A stretch of DNA of 8,848 nucleotides, from positions 1-8,848 of the forward strand of contig PMJN01000363.1 of assembly GCA_003157445.1 (NCBI GenBank). Direction: 5' to 3'. Positions within the stretch are counted from its first letter, which is position 1. Every line of letters starts with the position of its first letter. The notes below the pieces were generated by a model. It was not told the DNA's origin, searched no databases, and saw only the letters and a program-made list of their open reading frames with translations. Shown in pieces: positions 1-6,507 of this stretch. This stretch comes from Micrococcales bacterium. Its GTDB lineage: Bacteria; Actinomycetota; Actinomycetes; Actinomycetales; Dermatophilaceae. The position numbers and the translations under genes are program-made.

Positions 1-289
1 CATCGAGCTCGACCGGTTCTGTGATGCCATGATCGCTATCCGAGGCGAAATCGAGCAGGTTGGCCGCGGCGAGGTTTCAGCAGCGGACAGCGTGCTGCAC
101 CATGCCCCGCACACAGCGGCCTGCCTGGTCGAGCAGTGGGACCATCCCTACGATCGCAAGCTGGCTGTCTTCCCTGCCGGTGTGGACAAGCTCTCCAAGT
201 ACTGGCCACCCGTACGCCGGCTCAACGAGTCGTTCGGTGACCGCAACCTCGTCTGCTCCTGCCCCCCGCCGGAGGCGTTCGAGAACTGA
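1..289 (+). CDS. gcvP: Glycine dehydrogenase (decarboxylating), P-protein of the glycine cleavage system, C-terminal end only
   Basis: This is the 3' end of a gene that starts before the window; complete codons begin at base 2 and the TGA stop is at 287-289, giving 95 residues. GcvP is a PLP-dependent enzyme that decarboxylates glycine and passes the aminomethyl group to the lipoyl H-protein. The segment carries the family's conserved C-terminal strings: [16 protein letters not shown], the HHAPHTA motif, [10 protein letters not shown], then KYWPPVRR and the terminal [17 protein letters not shown]. This tail is very conserved in GcvP, so the identity is firm although the PLP lysine lies outside the window. 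The gene converges on sbcC, with 17 bp between stops. A strong hairpin begins 25 nt after the stop and could end the transcript. No other gcv gene is visible here. Confidence 0.96.
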   Translation, partial: IELDRFCDAMIAIRGEIEQVGRGEVSAADSVLHHAPHTAACLVEQWDHPYDRKLAVFPAGVDKLSKYWPPVRRLNESFGDRNLVCSCPPPEAFEN

Positions 290-306
290 GCAAGGCTCGA
301 GGCAGT

Positions 307-3300
307 TCAGGCAACCGGGCTGTCACGGTTCTGCGTGACAGCCCGGGTCCTTGAGCCGCCCTGCTGCTTAAGGACCTGCAACTGGTTGGGAATGCGGGTT
401 CGCAACTCTGTGACGTGACTGACGATGCCCACGGCCCGACCTCCTTCGCGCAAGGTGTCCAGAACAGCCATCACCTGTTCAAGGCTCTCCTCATCAAGGG
501 AGCCGAAGCCCTCATCGACAAACAGCGTCTGCAGGTCGAAACCGCCGGCTTCGGCCCGCACGGCGTCACCCATGCCCAGCGCCAGCGCCAGCGAAGCCAT
601 GAACGACTCACCTCCAGACAGCGAGGACGTCTCGCGCGTCTGCCCGGTCCAGGCGTCCCGGACCAGCAGGCCGAGACCACTGCGGGCTCCCTTAGCCGCA
701 CGAGCGTCCGTGTACTCCAAGGTGTAACGCCCGTCACTCATCGTCGTGAGGCGTTCATTGGCCAAGATCGCAATCTCGGCCAGGCGAGCGGCCAACACAT
801 ATGAAGACAGCCGCATTCGTAACGCGTTGTCAGCACTGTTTCCGGCAAAGCAGTCGGCCAGCTCCTGAACCAGCTGGGCTTCCACCTGTGCCGGACCAAG
901 GTCAACCAACCCCTGATGAACAGTTTGGGAGAGTGCATGCAGCTCTCGCTGCGCCTGTTCTGACAGGGTGTGCCGCCGCCCGGCCTCGGTCAGGGACGTT
1001 GTTGCCTGCAGGTGTGCCTCAGCCAACGCAGTCACGTCAGGAGCCTGCAACTCGAGGGCAGCCATGACATCGGGCTGGGCCAGCAACGCGGTTGCCTGCG
1101 CCCGATGCTGCTCAGCGGTGCGCAACAGGGCCGTGAGCTCAGCAACCTTGCCCGGCGACAACGCGCCGGCACGAGCCTGCTCGACACTCTGCAGGCCATT
1201 GGCCAACAGTGCTGCTGACTGTCTGAGAGTCGCATCGTGGGCGTTGGCCCGTTGGGTAAGGAGCTCTTGGACTCCGGTGGCCAGGCAGCGAAGCTGATCC
1301 AGGCTTTGACGATGCCTGCCGATAACTTCGGCGACCTTGGCAGGCTTGCCGGAATAACAGGGGCAAACTGCGCCATGTTTGGCCAGCAGAGTGGTCATCT
1401 GGTCGCCAGCGACCTGGCACTGCACGCGAGTCGAGGCGGCCAGGGCCAGAGATGATGCGCTGGCGGTGACTGCTTCCTCCACCAGCGCCTGCAGCCGCTC
1501 TCGTTCCAGGGCTAGGGCCGCCAGCTGGGCCTGCGCTTCGGGCAGCGCCGACGTTGCCGCCCGAGCATCAGCAATGACGGCCTCACTAGCCGCCAGCGCA
1601 TCATCAACCTCTGTTTGCGACATCGTCGGATCCTGTCCAGAACCGTCAAAATGTGCAGCCAGCTCCACGGCCCGGGCCTCCCTGCGTGCCAGCTCGGCCG
1701 AGACCGTTGCCTTGATCAGGCTGAGGGCCTCGTTGGCGCGACTCTGGTCGGCCTCGGCAGATGAGATATCGGCTGGGCTGACGACATCAGTGGTCTTGGC
1801 TGGTATCGGATGAACACAGGATCCACAGACCGGGCAGGGGTCGCCGGCGTCCAAACCGGTTGCGAGCTCGGCTGCCATCCCCGCCAGCCTTCGCTCACGA
1901 AGGTCCAGTAACCGCTCTCGCAGGCCCAGGCAACCTCGGTGCGCCGCATCGGCTTGCCGCTTCAGCACCTCAAGGTTTCCGGCTGAGCGCTTCTGGTCAT
2001 CTAGAAGCTGCCGAATCCTGCCCAGGCCCTTTTGTCGCGCTTGCAGTGCCGGCATCTCGGCCAGCGCAGCTCGGCCGGCATCTCGGGACTTCTCGAGACA
2101 AGCTTGACGCTCTTCGACTTGGCTACGTTGTAGACCAAGAGCCTTGGACATCTCATCGGCGACCTGCGCAGCCTGCGTGTGTCGAGCCGACTGTTCGGCC
2201 AGCTCGAGCCGCTGGCGGTCCTGGCCGGCGGCCTGCTGCAACGCATCGCTGTGAGCGGCCATGGCATCGATCAGGGAACGCACCGACGCGCTGCCTACGT
2301 CAGTCTCATCGACGTCTTGTTCAAGAATGGGCGCCAGCGGCTCGCGCAGGTGCTCGACCTGGGCCATGGCAGCAGCGCAGGTGAGGTTGGCGCTGTCGAC
2401 TGCCGCTACGAAACCGTGCACGACTGCTGCACGCTCCGCAAGGTCGATGCGGCCCGCGGCGTCCTCATAGGTCTCTTGTCGCTCGTCCAAAGAATCCAGC
2501 TGAGCCCTGGCCTGCGCCGCCGTCGCCTGGTGCCGCAGAACGGCGGTGCCGTCATGGACGGCGGACTCCGTCTGGGCCATCGCGGACCGGGTGAGCTCGA
2601 CACCGGCCAGGGCTGTACTGGCGCGCAGGTCGACCGCAGTGGCTAAAGCGCCCAGCGCCGCGTCGATATCAGAAGCCGCATTGGCATCCGACGCCGCACC
2701 TACATCAGAGCCAAGCAGGTCGGGCCAGTGCGCAGTGATGATGTCGTCACCTTCATCCAGACGCGCGAGCACATCGTCAACCCGCACAAGACCGGTCAAC
2801 AGCGTGTCGCGGGCTGTGCCAACCGCTGCGGTGGTCTTGCGACGGCGCTCGGCCAGCCACGTCTCGATGTCGGTGAACCGCCGGGTGTCGAACAGCTTCT
2901 CCAGCAGCGAACGACGCTCCTCGGGGCTGGCTCGCAGAAATGCTGCGAAGTCGCCCTGGGGCAGAAGTACGACCTTGATGAACTGCTCCAGGCCCATGCC
3001 CAGGGTGTCTGCCAGGATCATCGCGACCTCGTCGTTGCGCGTCCCTCTGTCGATCCAGGCGGCGCCCTGCATTTCCCACAGAACCACCTTGGCCGGAACG
3101 GTCGTCTGACCGGTGCCGCGCTTCTTGGGCCGGGAGAACTCTGGCGAACGGCAGATCCGCAGGCGGCGCCCGGCTGCCGTGAACTCCAAAGTGACCTCCG
3201 GGACGACGCCCTGCGCGGCGTGGTCGCTGCGCAGGCTGGCCCGAGCGCCAGTACGAGCGCCAGGGACAGCGGCATACAGGGCGAAACAGATGGCATCCAG

Positions 3301-3432
3301 GATGCTGGTCTTGCCAGCGCCGGTAGGGCCGTGGATCAGGAACAGACCGCAGGAGGCGAGCGCGTCCAGATCGATCGCCTCGTGGCCGGCGAAAGGACCA
3401 AAAGCCGTGATGGCCAGGCGATGCAACCTCAC
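307..3432 (-). CDS. sbcC: DNA repair exonuclease subunit SbcC (Rad50-like SMC-family ATPase)
   Basis: This 1041-residue protein is the ATPase and coiled-coil partner of SbcD; the complex opens and degrades hairpin and protein-blocked double-strand DNA ends. The N-terminus has Walker A GPTGAGKT (residues about 35-42) and a Q-loop in VVLLPQGDF (Q about 159). A long Ala/Glu/Gln-rich coiled coil follows, interrupted by the zinc hook CPVCGS (about 533-538), a second coiled-coil arm, the ABC signature SLSGGESF (about 937-944), Walker B LFVDEGFGSLD with its D-loop (about 970-980), and a switch histidine in GIVSHV (about 1006). The length is normal for the family. The GTG start overlaps the sbcD stop by 4 bp (GTGA) and has no clear ribosome-binding site, so translation is probably coupled to sbcD. 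The last 15 or so residues look like a non-conserved tail and are encoded by the terminator-like hairpin. An Ala/Asp-rich low-complexity patch lies near residues 241-264. Confidence 0.96.
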   Translation of the reverse strand: MRLHRLAITAFGPFAGHEAIDLDALASCGLFLIHGPTGAGKTSILDAICFALYAAVPGARTGARASLRSDHAAQGVVPEVTLEFTAAGRRLRICRSPEFSRPKKRGTGQTTVPAKVVLWEMQGAAWIDRGTRNDEVAMILADTLGMGLEQFIKVVLLPQGDFAAFLRASPEERRSLLEKLFDTRRFTDIETWLAERRRKTTAAVGTARDTLLTGLVRVDDVLARLDEGDDIITAHWPDLLGSDVGAASDANAASDIDAALGALATAVDLRASTALAGVELTRSAMAQTESAVHDGTAVLRHQATAAQARAQLDSLDERQETYEDAAGRIDLAERAAVVHGFVAAVDSANLTCAAAMAQVEHLREPLAPILEQDVDETDVGSASVRSLIDAMAAHSDALQQAAGQDRQRLELAEQSARHTQAAQVADEMSKALGLQRSQVEERQACLEKSRDAGRAALAEMPALQARQKGLGRIRQLLDDQKRSAGNLEVLKRQADAAHRGCLGLRERLLDLRERRLAGMAAELATGLDAGDPCPVCGSCVHPIPAKTTDVVSPADISSAEADQSRANEALSLIKATVSAELARREARAVELAAHFDGSGQDPTMSQTEVDDALAASEAVIADARAATSALPEAQAQLAALALERERLQALVEEAVTASASSLALAASTRVQCQVAGDQMTTLLAKHGAVCPCYSGKPAKVAEVIGRHRQSLDQLRCLATGVQELLTQRANAHDATLRQSAALLANGLQSVEQARAGALSPGKVAELTALLRTAEQHRAQATALLAQPDVMAALELQAPDVTALAEAHLQATTSLTEAGRRHTLSEQAQRELHALSQTVHQGLVDLGPAQVEAQLVQELADCFAGNSADNALRMRLSSYVLAARLAEIAILANERLTTMSDGRYTLEYTDARAAKGARSGLGLLVRDAWTGQTRETSSLSGGESFMASLALALGMGDAVRAEAGGFDLQTLFVDEGFGSLDEESLEQVMAVLDTLREGGRAVGIVSHVTELRTRIPNQLQVLKQQGGSRTRAVTQNRDSPVA
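315..346. terminator. Strong hairpin between convergent gcvP and sbcC, probable bidirectional terminator
   Basis: Bases 315-327 (CCGGGCTGTCACG) pair perfectly with 334-346 (CGTGACAGCCCGG), giving a 13-bp GC-rich stem with a 6-nt loop (328-333). It starts 25 nt after the gcvP stop and lies inside the sbcC coding sequence, ending just before that gene's final codons. No T-tract follows on either strand, so it is not a classical Rho-independent terminator. Hairpins lacking a U-tract between convergent genes are common in actinobacteria and are often proposed as terminators. The function is inferred; the stem itself is seen directly. Confidence 0.7.
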
Positions 3433-4598
3433 GGCGCACTGCCAGCGCTGGTGGCCCGTCCCTCGTCATCGTGGTCACCACGGCTTAGACGGGAGCGTTC
3501 GACGGCCCCCGCAAGCAGAGCACGTTCTTGTTCGGAGGCGGCGTTGCCACCGCGAACGTGGGTCAGGAAGTCACAGCACAGATCAAGATCGCTGCGTTGG
3601 TGCAACGATGCCGCGCTGGTGAGAGTGATCGCCTGCGCGCCAACGGGTTCGAACGCGAGCACCAATGTGTCGGGGAACCGTCGTCGCAACCGTTCCATTG
3701 CCCCCATCGGGCGCACGACGTCGGTCAACGTGATCTGGCAGTACGCCGACTCGGCGCCGTCGTGTCGCCGGTCGCTGAGAAGGTTCTCGAGGTCACCCCG
3801 CAGGATGGCCAGTGACTTGGCGGGCGGCACCGGAATGGACTGGGTGAGCAGGGTGCCCGCCGAGACGTCCACCAGAACAGAACCCTTGTGTTGGTTCGCT
3901 TCGCTAAATGACAGGGCAATCGGTGAGCCGGAGTATCGAACAGTCTGCGAGATGCGCTGCGGACCGTGTAGATGTCCCAGTGCGACATAGTCCGCCTGCG
4001 CGAACACGTCGGGGTGGACCGCACAGACCCCCCCAACGCTGATATCCCGCTCGGACGCGCTGCTCGCCCCGCCGGTGACGAATGCATGAGCCATCACCAC
4101 TGCGCAACCAGGGCGGGAGGATGCCTGGGCGCGAACGGTGTCCATAGCCGCTGTCAGTACCGCCGCGTGTGTGCGTTCCGAAGCACCAACCGCGTCGGCA
4201 GCCACCGACGGCTCGAGGTAGGGCAGGGGATAGATGTCAGCGTCCTTGATCATCACCGGCGTCCCCACCGAACTCAGGGCCGTCCGGATGTGAAGCCCCG
4301 CCCGGGCCAGAAGCTCGGAGGCAAAGCCAAGACGGATCGCCGAGTCGTGGTTGCCGCTGGACAGGACGACAGCGGCACCGGCGTCGATGAGCCGTGTCAC
4401 CGCCTCCGACAGCAGTTCCACGGTCTCTGGGGCAGGCAGTGCCCGGTCATAGACGTCTCCAGAGACGAGCACGGCGTCGATGCCTTCAGCTCTGACCATT
4501 TCAACCAGATGGTCCAGATATCGAGCCTGGGCGTCAAGGAGCCCGACTCGATGGAAGGAACGTCCCAGGTGCCAGTCAGAGGTATGTATGAAGCGCAC
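3429..4598 (-). CDS. sbcD: Exonuclease subunit SbcD (Mre11-like metallophosphoesterase)
   Basis: This is the nuclease subunit of SbcCD, a two-metal (usually Mn) calcineurin-like phosphoesterase. From the GTG at 4596-4598 it has 389 residues. The five phosphoesterase motifs are present: SDWHLG (D8, H10), SGDVYDR (D48), SGNHD (N83, H84, D85), a histidine in VVMAHAF (about 171), and GHLHGPQ (H209, H211). SERDISVGG before the last motif is also typical of SbcD. The C-terminal 120 or so residues form the capping and SbcC-binding part. The frame stays open to a GTG at 4685, but SbcD proteins begin at the (M/V)RFIHTSDWHLG segment. A 4685 start would also run across the divergent osmC start, so 4598 is preferred. 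No ribosome-binding site precedes it. A TACCCT hexamer lies 6 nt upstream, which would suit a leaderless transcript. The stop overlaps the sbcC start. Confidence 0.95.
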   Translation of the reverse strand: MRFIHTSDWHLGRSFHRVGLLDAQARYLDHLVEMVRAEGIDAVLVSGDVYDRALPAPETVELLSEAVTRLIDAGAAVVLSSGNHDSAIRLGFASELLARAGLHIRTALSSVGTPVMIKDADIYPLPYLEPSVAADAVGASERTHAAVLTAAMDTVRAQASSRPGCAVVMAHAFVTGGASSASERDISVGGVCAVHPDVFAQADYVALGHLHGPQRISQTVRYSGSPIALSFSEANQHKGSVLVDVSAGTLLTQSIPVPPAKSLAILRGDLENLLSDRRHDGAESAYCQITLTDVVRPMGAMERLRRRFPDTLVLAFEPVGAQAITLTSAASLHQRSDLDLCCDFLTHVRGGNAASEQERALLAGAVERSRLSRGDHDDEGRATSAGSAP

Positions 4599-4669
4599 GT
4601 TCGAAGGGTATGGCCAACCACCGACAGGAGGGTGAACTCGCTGAGTGATCCCTCTGACAAAGTAGGGGC
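4599..4669. promoter_or_regulatory. Divergent intergenic region between sbcD and osmC, with a possible leaderless sbcD promoter
   Basis: These 71 bp separate the chosen sbcD start (minus) from the osmC start (plus), so promoters for both operons should lie in or near it. On the minus strand the hexamer TACCCT (plus 4605-4610) fits the actinobacterial TANNNT -10 pattern. It is followed by exactly 6 nt before the GTG, the spacing expected when transcription starts at the start codon. I see no good -35 box 16-18 bp upstream. On the plus strand no clear -10/-35 pair was found. An AGGAGG string (4626-4631) has no suitably spaced start codon. The motif assignment is tentative. Confidence 0.3.
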
Positions 4670-5095
4670 ATGGCATTCGACTCACAACGCAACGTCAAGA
4701 TCACCCGCACGTCGGCCGGGCACTACACGGCGGTCAACGGACGTGGGGGCACCCTACAGTTCGGCGACGGAACCACCGAGGAGTTCACGCCGGTGGACCT
4801 TCTCCTGGCCGCCATCGGCGGGTGCTCGGCCATCGACGTCGACATCTTCACGACCCGTCGGGCCGAACCCGAGTTGTTCGTGGTGGAGGTCGACGGCAAG
4901 AAGGTGCGAGACGAGGGCGGGAACCGGATGGAGGAGCTTTCGGTGACCTTCCGGCTGAGATTCCCCGATGGCCAGGGTGGGGACGACGCGCGGTCGCTCC
5001 TGCCAGAGGCCGTGCGGCGCTCGCATGACAGGCTCTGCACGGTAAGCCGCACAGTGGAGCTCGGCACTGCTGTGGCTATGCGAATCGAGCCCTGA
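4670..5095 (+). CDS. OsmC family protein
   Basis: This 141-residue protein has the OsmC fold; members of the OsmC/Ohr superfamily act as dimeric, thiol-based peroxidases for organic hydroperoxides, or have unknown roles. Both family cysteines are present: C52 in AIGGCSAIDVDIF on the central helix and C123 in SHDRLCTVSRTVELG near the C-terminus. The string FTPVDLLLAAIGGC is characteristic of the family. The pattern resembles the YhfA-like/general OsmC group more than Ohr, so the substrate is uncertain. The ATG at 4670 is the only plausible start, because an in-frame TGA at 4655-4657 closes the frame upstream and the N-terminus aligns with the family from there. AGGGG lies only 1 nt from the ATG, too close for a normal ribosome-binding site, so a leaderless or weakly initiated message is possible. 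It is the first gene of the plus-strand run; phzF follows after 6 bp. Confidence 0.9.
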   Translation: MAFDSQRNVKITRTSAGHYTAVNGRGGTLQFGDGTTEEFTPVDLLLAAIGGCSAIDVDIFTTRRAEPELFVVEVDGKKVRDEGGNRMEELSVTFRLRFPDGQGGDDARSLLPEAVRRSHDRLCTVSRTVELGTAVAMRIEP

Positions 5096-5101
5096 CCTGC
5101 C

Positions 5102-5948
5102 GTGCTGCTCCACTACCGCATCCTGAACGTCTTCACCGACGGTGACAATCCGTTCTCCGGCAACCCCTTGTGCGTCTTCGAGGACGCGAGCGGCCTATCG
5201 ACGCAGAACATGCAGGATCTGGCCCGTCAGGTCAATCTCTCGGAGACGACTTTCATCACGCCCGGAGGCCCGGATGTGAGCGCCAACGTGCGTATTTTCA
5301 CACCCAGCTACGAGATGCCATTCGCCGGGCACCCCACCCTGGGCACGGCATACGTCGTACGTGAGCTGTCAAGCGCGACCGACGTGGTCCTGCTGCGTAT
5401 GCCCGCTGGGGTTATCCCGGTGCGGGTCACGGGCACCAGGTGGACGCTGCAGGCGAAGTCGCCAGTTTCCTACCCGGTCGATGTGTCGCACTCGAATCTG
5501 AGCGCAATGATCGGACTGGGCCCGGACTGTGTCGCAGCAGAGCCGTTGTGGGTCGACGCCGGCACGATCCAGCTGATCCTGCCGCTGCGCTCGGCCGCCG
5601 ACGTGCAGGCCGCGTCCGCCGATCTGAAGCTCCTGACCAAGTTCGCCACGCGGCCCTGATGGTGAGTCAATGGTCTACATCTGGGCACCTACCGGTCCGG
5701 ACACCATCGAGGCCCGGCTCTTCTTCACCCAGAGCCACTCGGTGATCGAGGATCCGGCCACCGGATCGGCCTGCGCGAACCTCGGTGGCTGGTTCCTGGC
5801 GAACGGACAGCAAGACCTTCGACGCCGCATCCGCCAGGGGAGTGCGATCCAGCGCCCCTCGATCCTGGAGCTGATGGTGGGGGAGAGCGGCACCATCCTG
5901 GTCAGCGGCGCCGTACGCGAAGTGGGTCGCGGGATGTTCACGATCTGA
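5102..5948 (+). pseudogene. PhzF family isomerase/epimerase, split by a +1 frameshift
   Basis: PhzF-fold enzymes are two-domain, diaminopimelate-epimerase-like proteins; the best-known member isomerises a dihydro-hydroxyanthranilate in phenazine synthesis, but most homologues have unknown substrates. A GTG at 5102 opens 185 residues with hallmark strings NVFTDGDNPFSGNPL, NLSETTFI (E48, equivalent to the catalytic Glu of PhzF) and FTPSYEMPFAGHPTLGTA. This frame stops at TGA 5657-5659. The rest of the protein continues one frame over: GPDTIEARLF, then IEDPATGSACANLGGWFL, ending at TGA 5946-5948. Dropping one C from CCC (5654-5656) joins the halves as ...ATRPDGESMVYIW... and gives 281 residues, normal for the family. 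The ATG at 5670, preceded by GGTGAG, could restart translation of a 92-residue C-terminal piece. No phenazine genes are nearby, so a phenazine role is unlikely. It may be a real pseudogene, a sequencing error or a recoded gene. Confidence 0.85.
5651..5662 (+). other. Frameshift junction in phzF (CCC-TGA-T)
   Basis: The first phzF frame ends CGG-CCC-TGA. Stepping forward one base gives CCT-GAT-GGT-GAG, which continues the PhzF protein without interruption. A proline codon of the CCC-T type next to a UGA stop is a plausible +1 slip site, since the P-site tRNA can re-pair on CCT; prfB (CUU-UGA) and eukaryotic antizyme (UCC-UGA) use comparable sites. No prfB-like Shine-Dalgarno stimulator is visible just upstream. 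A simple one-base insertion in the C run is therefore at least as likely. Confidence 0.6.
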
Positions 5949-6507
5949 TGGCGACATACGTCGCGGTTTATGCCAGGGATCAACCACAACGGGCGATCCG
6001 CCAAGATGGCTGACTTGCGAACAGAACTAGCCCATAAGGGTTTCGTTGAGGTTGAGAGTTACAGTCCGAAACGGGCCCCTGCGTCTTTCGTCGAGCCGGC
6101 CGCTACTGCCGACCTCGAGTTCGCCCTCGAGCAGGCGTCTGAGGAAATCTGCGGGTTCACGGTGAGCACAATCGTTCGCGCTCCTGCGCAGATGGGTGAG
6201 CTGACCAGATACGGCGCGGGCCTGACAGCTCAGTTGGAGGGGGAACCTCGAGGTTATGTCACCTTAGTCAAAGAGAATCCCGACGACGACTGCTTGACAA
6301 GGATGAACGGCTGGGAGGTTCCGGGGGAGCAGGCACACGCCTACGGCCGTGAGGTCTTCTTCTGGCTGACGCACCCCTTCCACCAGCAGACGCTCACCAA
6401 CGCCCAGATCAAGCGCGCAGGAGTTGTGGCCACCTCCCGAGACTGGAAGGCAATTCTTCGACACTGGGGCACAGATGGGGAAAGTGATAGACGTGATTGC
6501 GCGATGA
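5948..6507 (+). pseudogene. DUF1697 family protein, disrupted by two frameshifts
   Basis: DUF1697 proteins are small, mostly uncharacterised bacterial proteins of about 175-185 residues that usually begin YVALLRGIN(V)GG and end near ATTRNWNTV. Here the start is the ATG at 5948, overlapping the phzF stop as TGATG and encoding MATYVAV. The family continues one frame over as GINHNGRSAKMADLRTEL. That frame carries a typical core (ICGFTVSTIVRAPAQM, YGREVFFWL) and reaches VVATSRDWKAIL. It then runs on into the next gene, whereas the other frame gives QMGKVIDVIAR and a TGA at 6505-6507. Removing one T from TTT (5967-5969) and one G from GGGG (6466-6469) gives an uninterrupted 185-residue protein, the expected length. 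Read literally, the middle frame from ATG 5970 gives a 437-residue DUF1697/2H chimera ending at 7283, which I regard as artefactual. The usual QSGN motif after the first helix is missing from the frame, a possible further lesion. Function is unknown. Confidence 0.78.

Noticed and set aside
2728..3990. Long 420-codon plus-strand open frame antisense to sbcC and sbcD.
   Set aside because: Typical high-GC antisense shadow: it spans two well-supported genes, has Arg/Ser/Ala-rich content and no recognisable domain.
4626..4634. Perfect AGGAGG upstream of osmC, possibly serving a leader peptide.
   Set aside because: The nearest GTG is 1 nt away and the next is too far and gives only six codons. The osmC ATG is about 38 nt downstream, so I could not assign it a start.
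4599..4685. N-terminal extension of SbcD starting at GTG 4685.
   Set aside because: The 29 extra residues do not resemble SbcD, overlap the divergent osmC start and lack a ribosome-binding site.
3972..4946. Plus-strand open frame crossing from antisense sbcD into osmC.
   Set aside because: It overlaps two confident genes in other frames, and its translation is low-complexity with no family features.
5948..6013. Short frame encoding MATYVAVYARDQPQRAI, reminiscent of a serine recombinase N-terminus (YARVSTDRQ).
   Set aside because: The resemblance is limited to a few residues, there is no catalytic Ser in context, and the segment fits the start of the DUF1697 gene before its frameshift.
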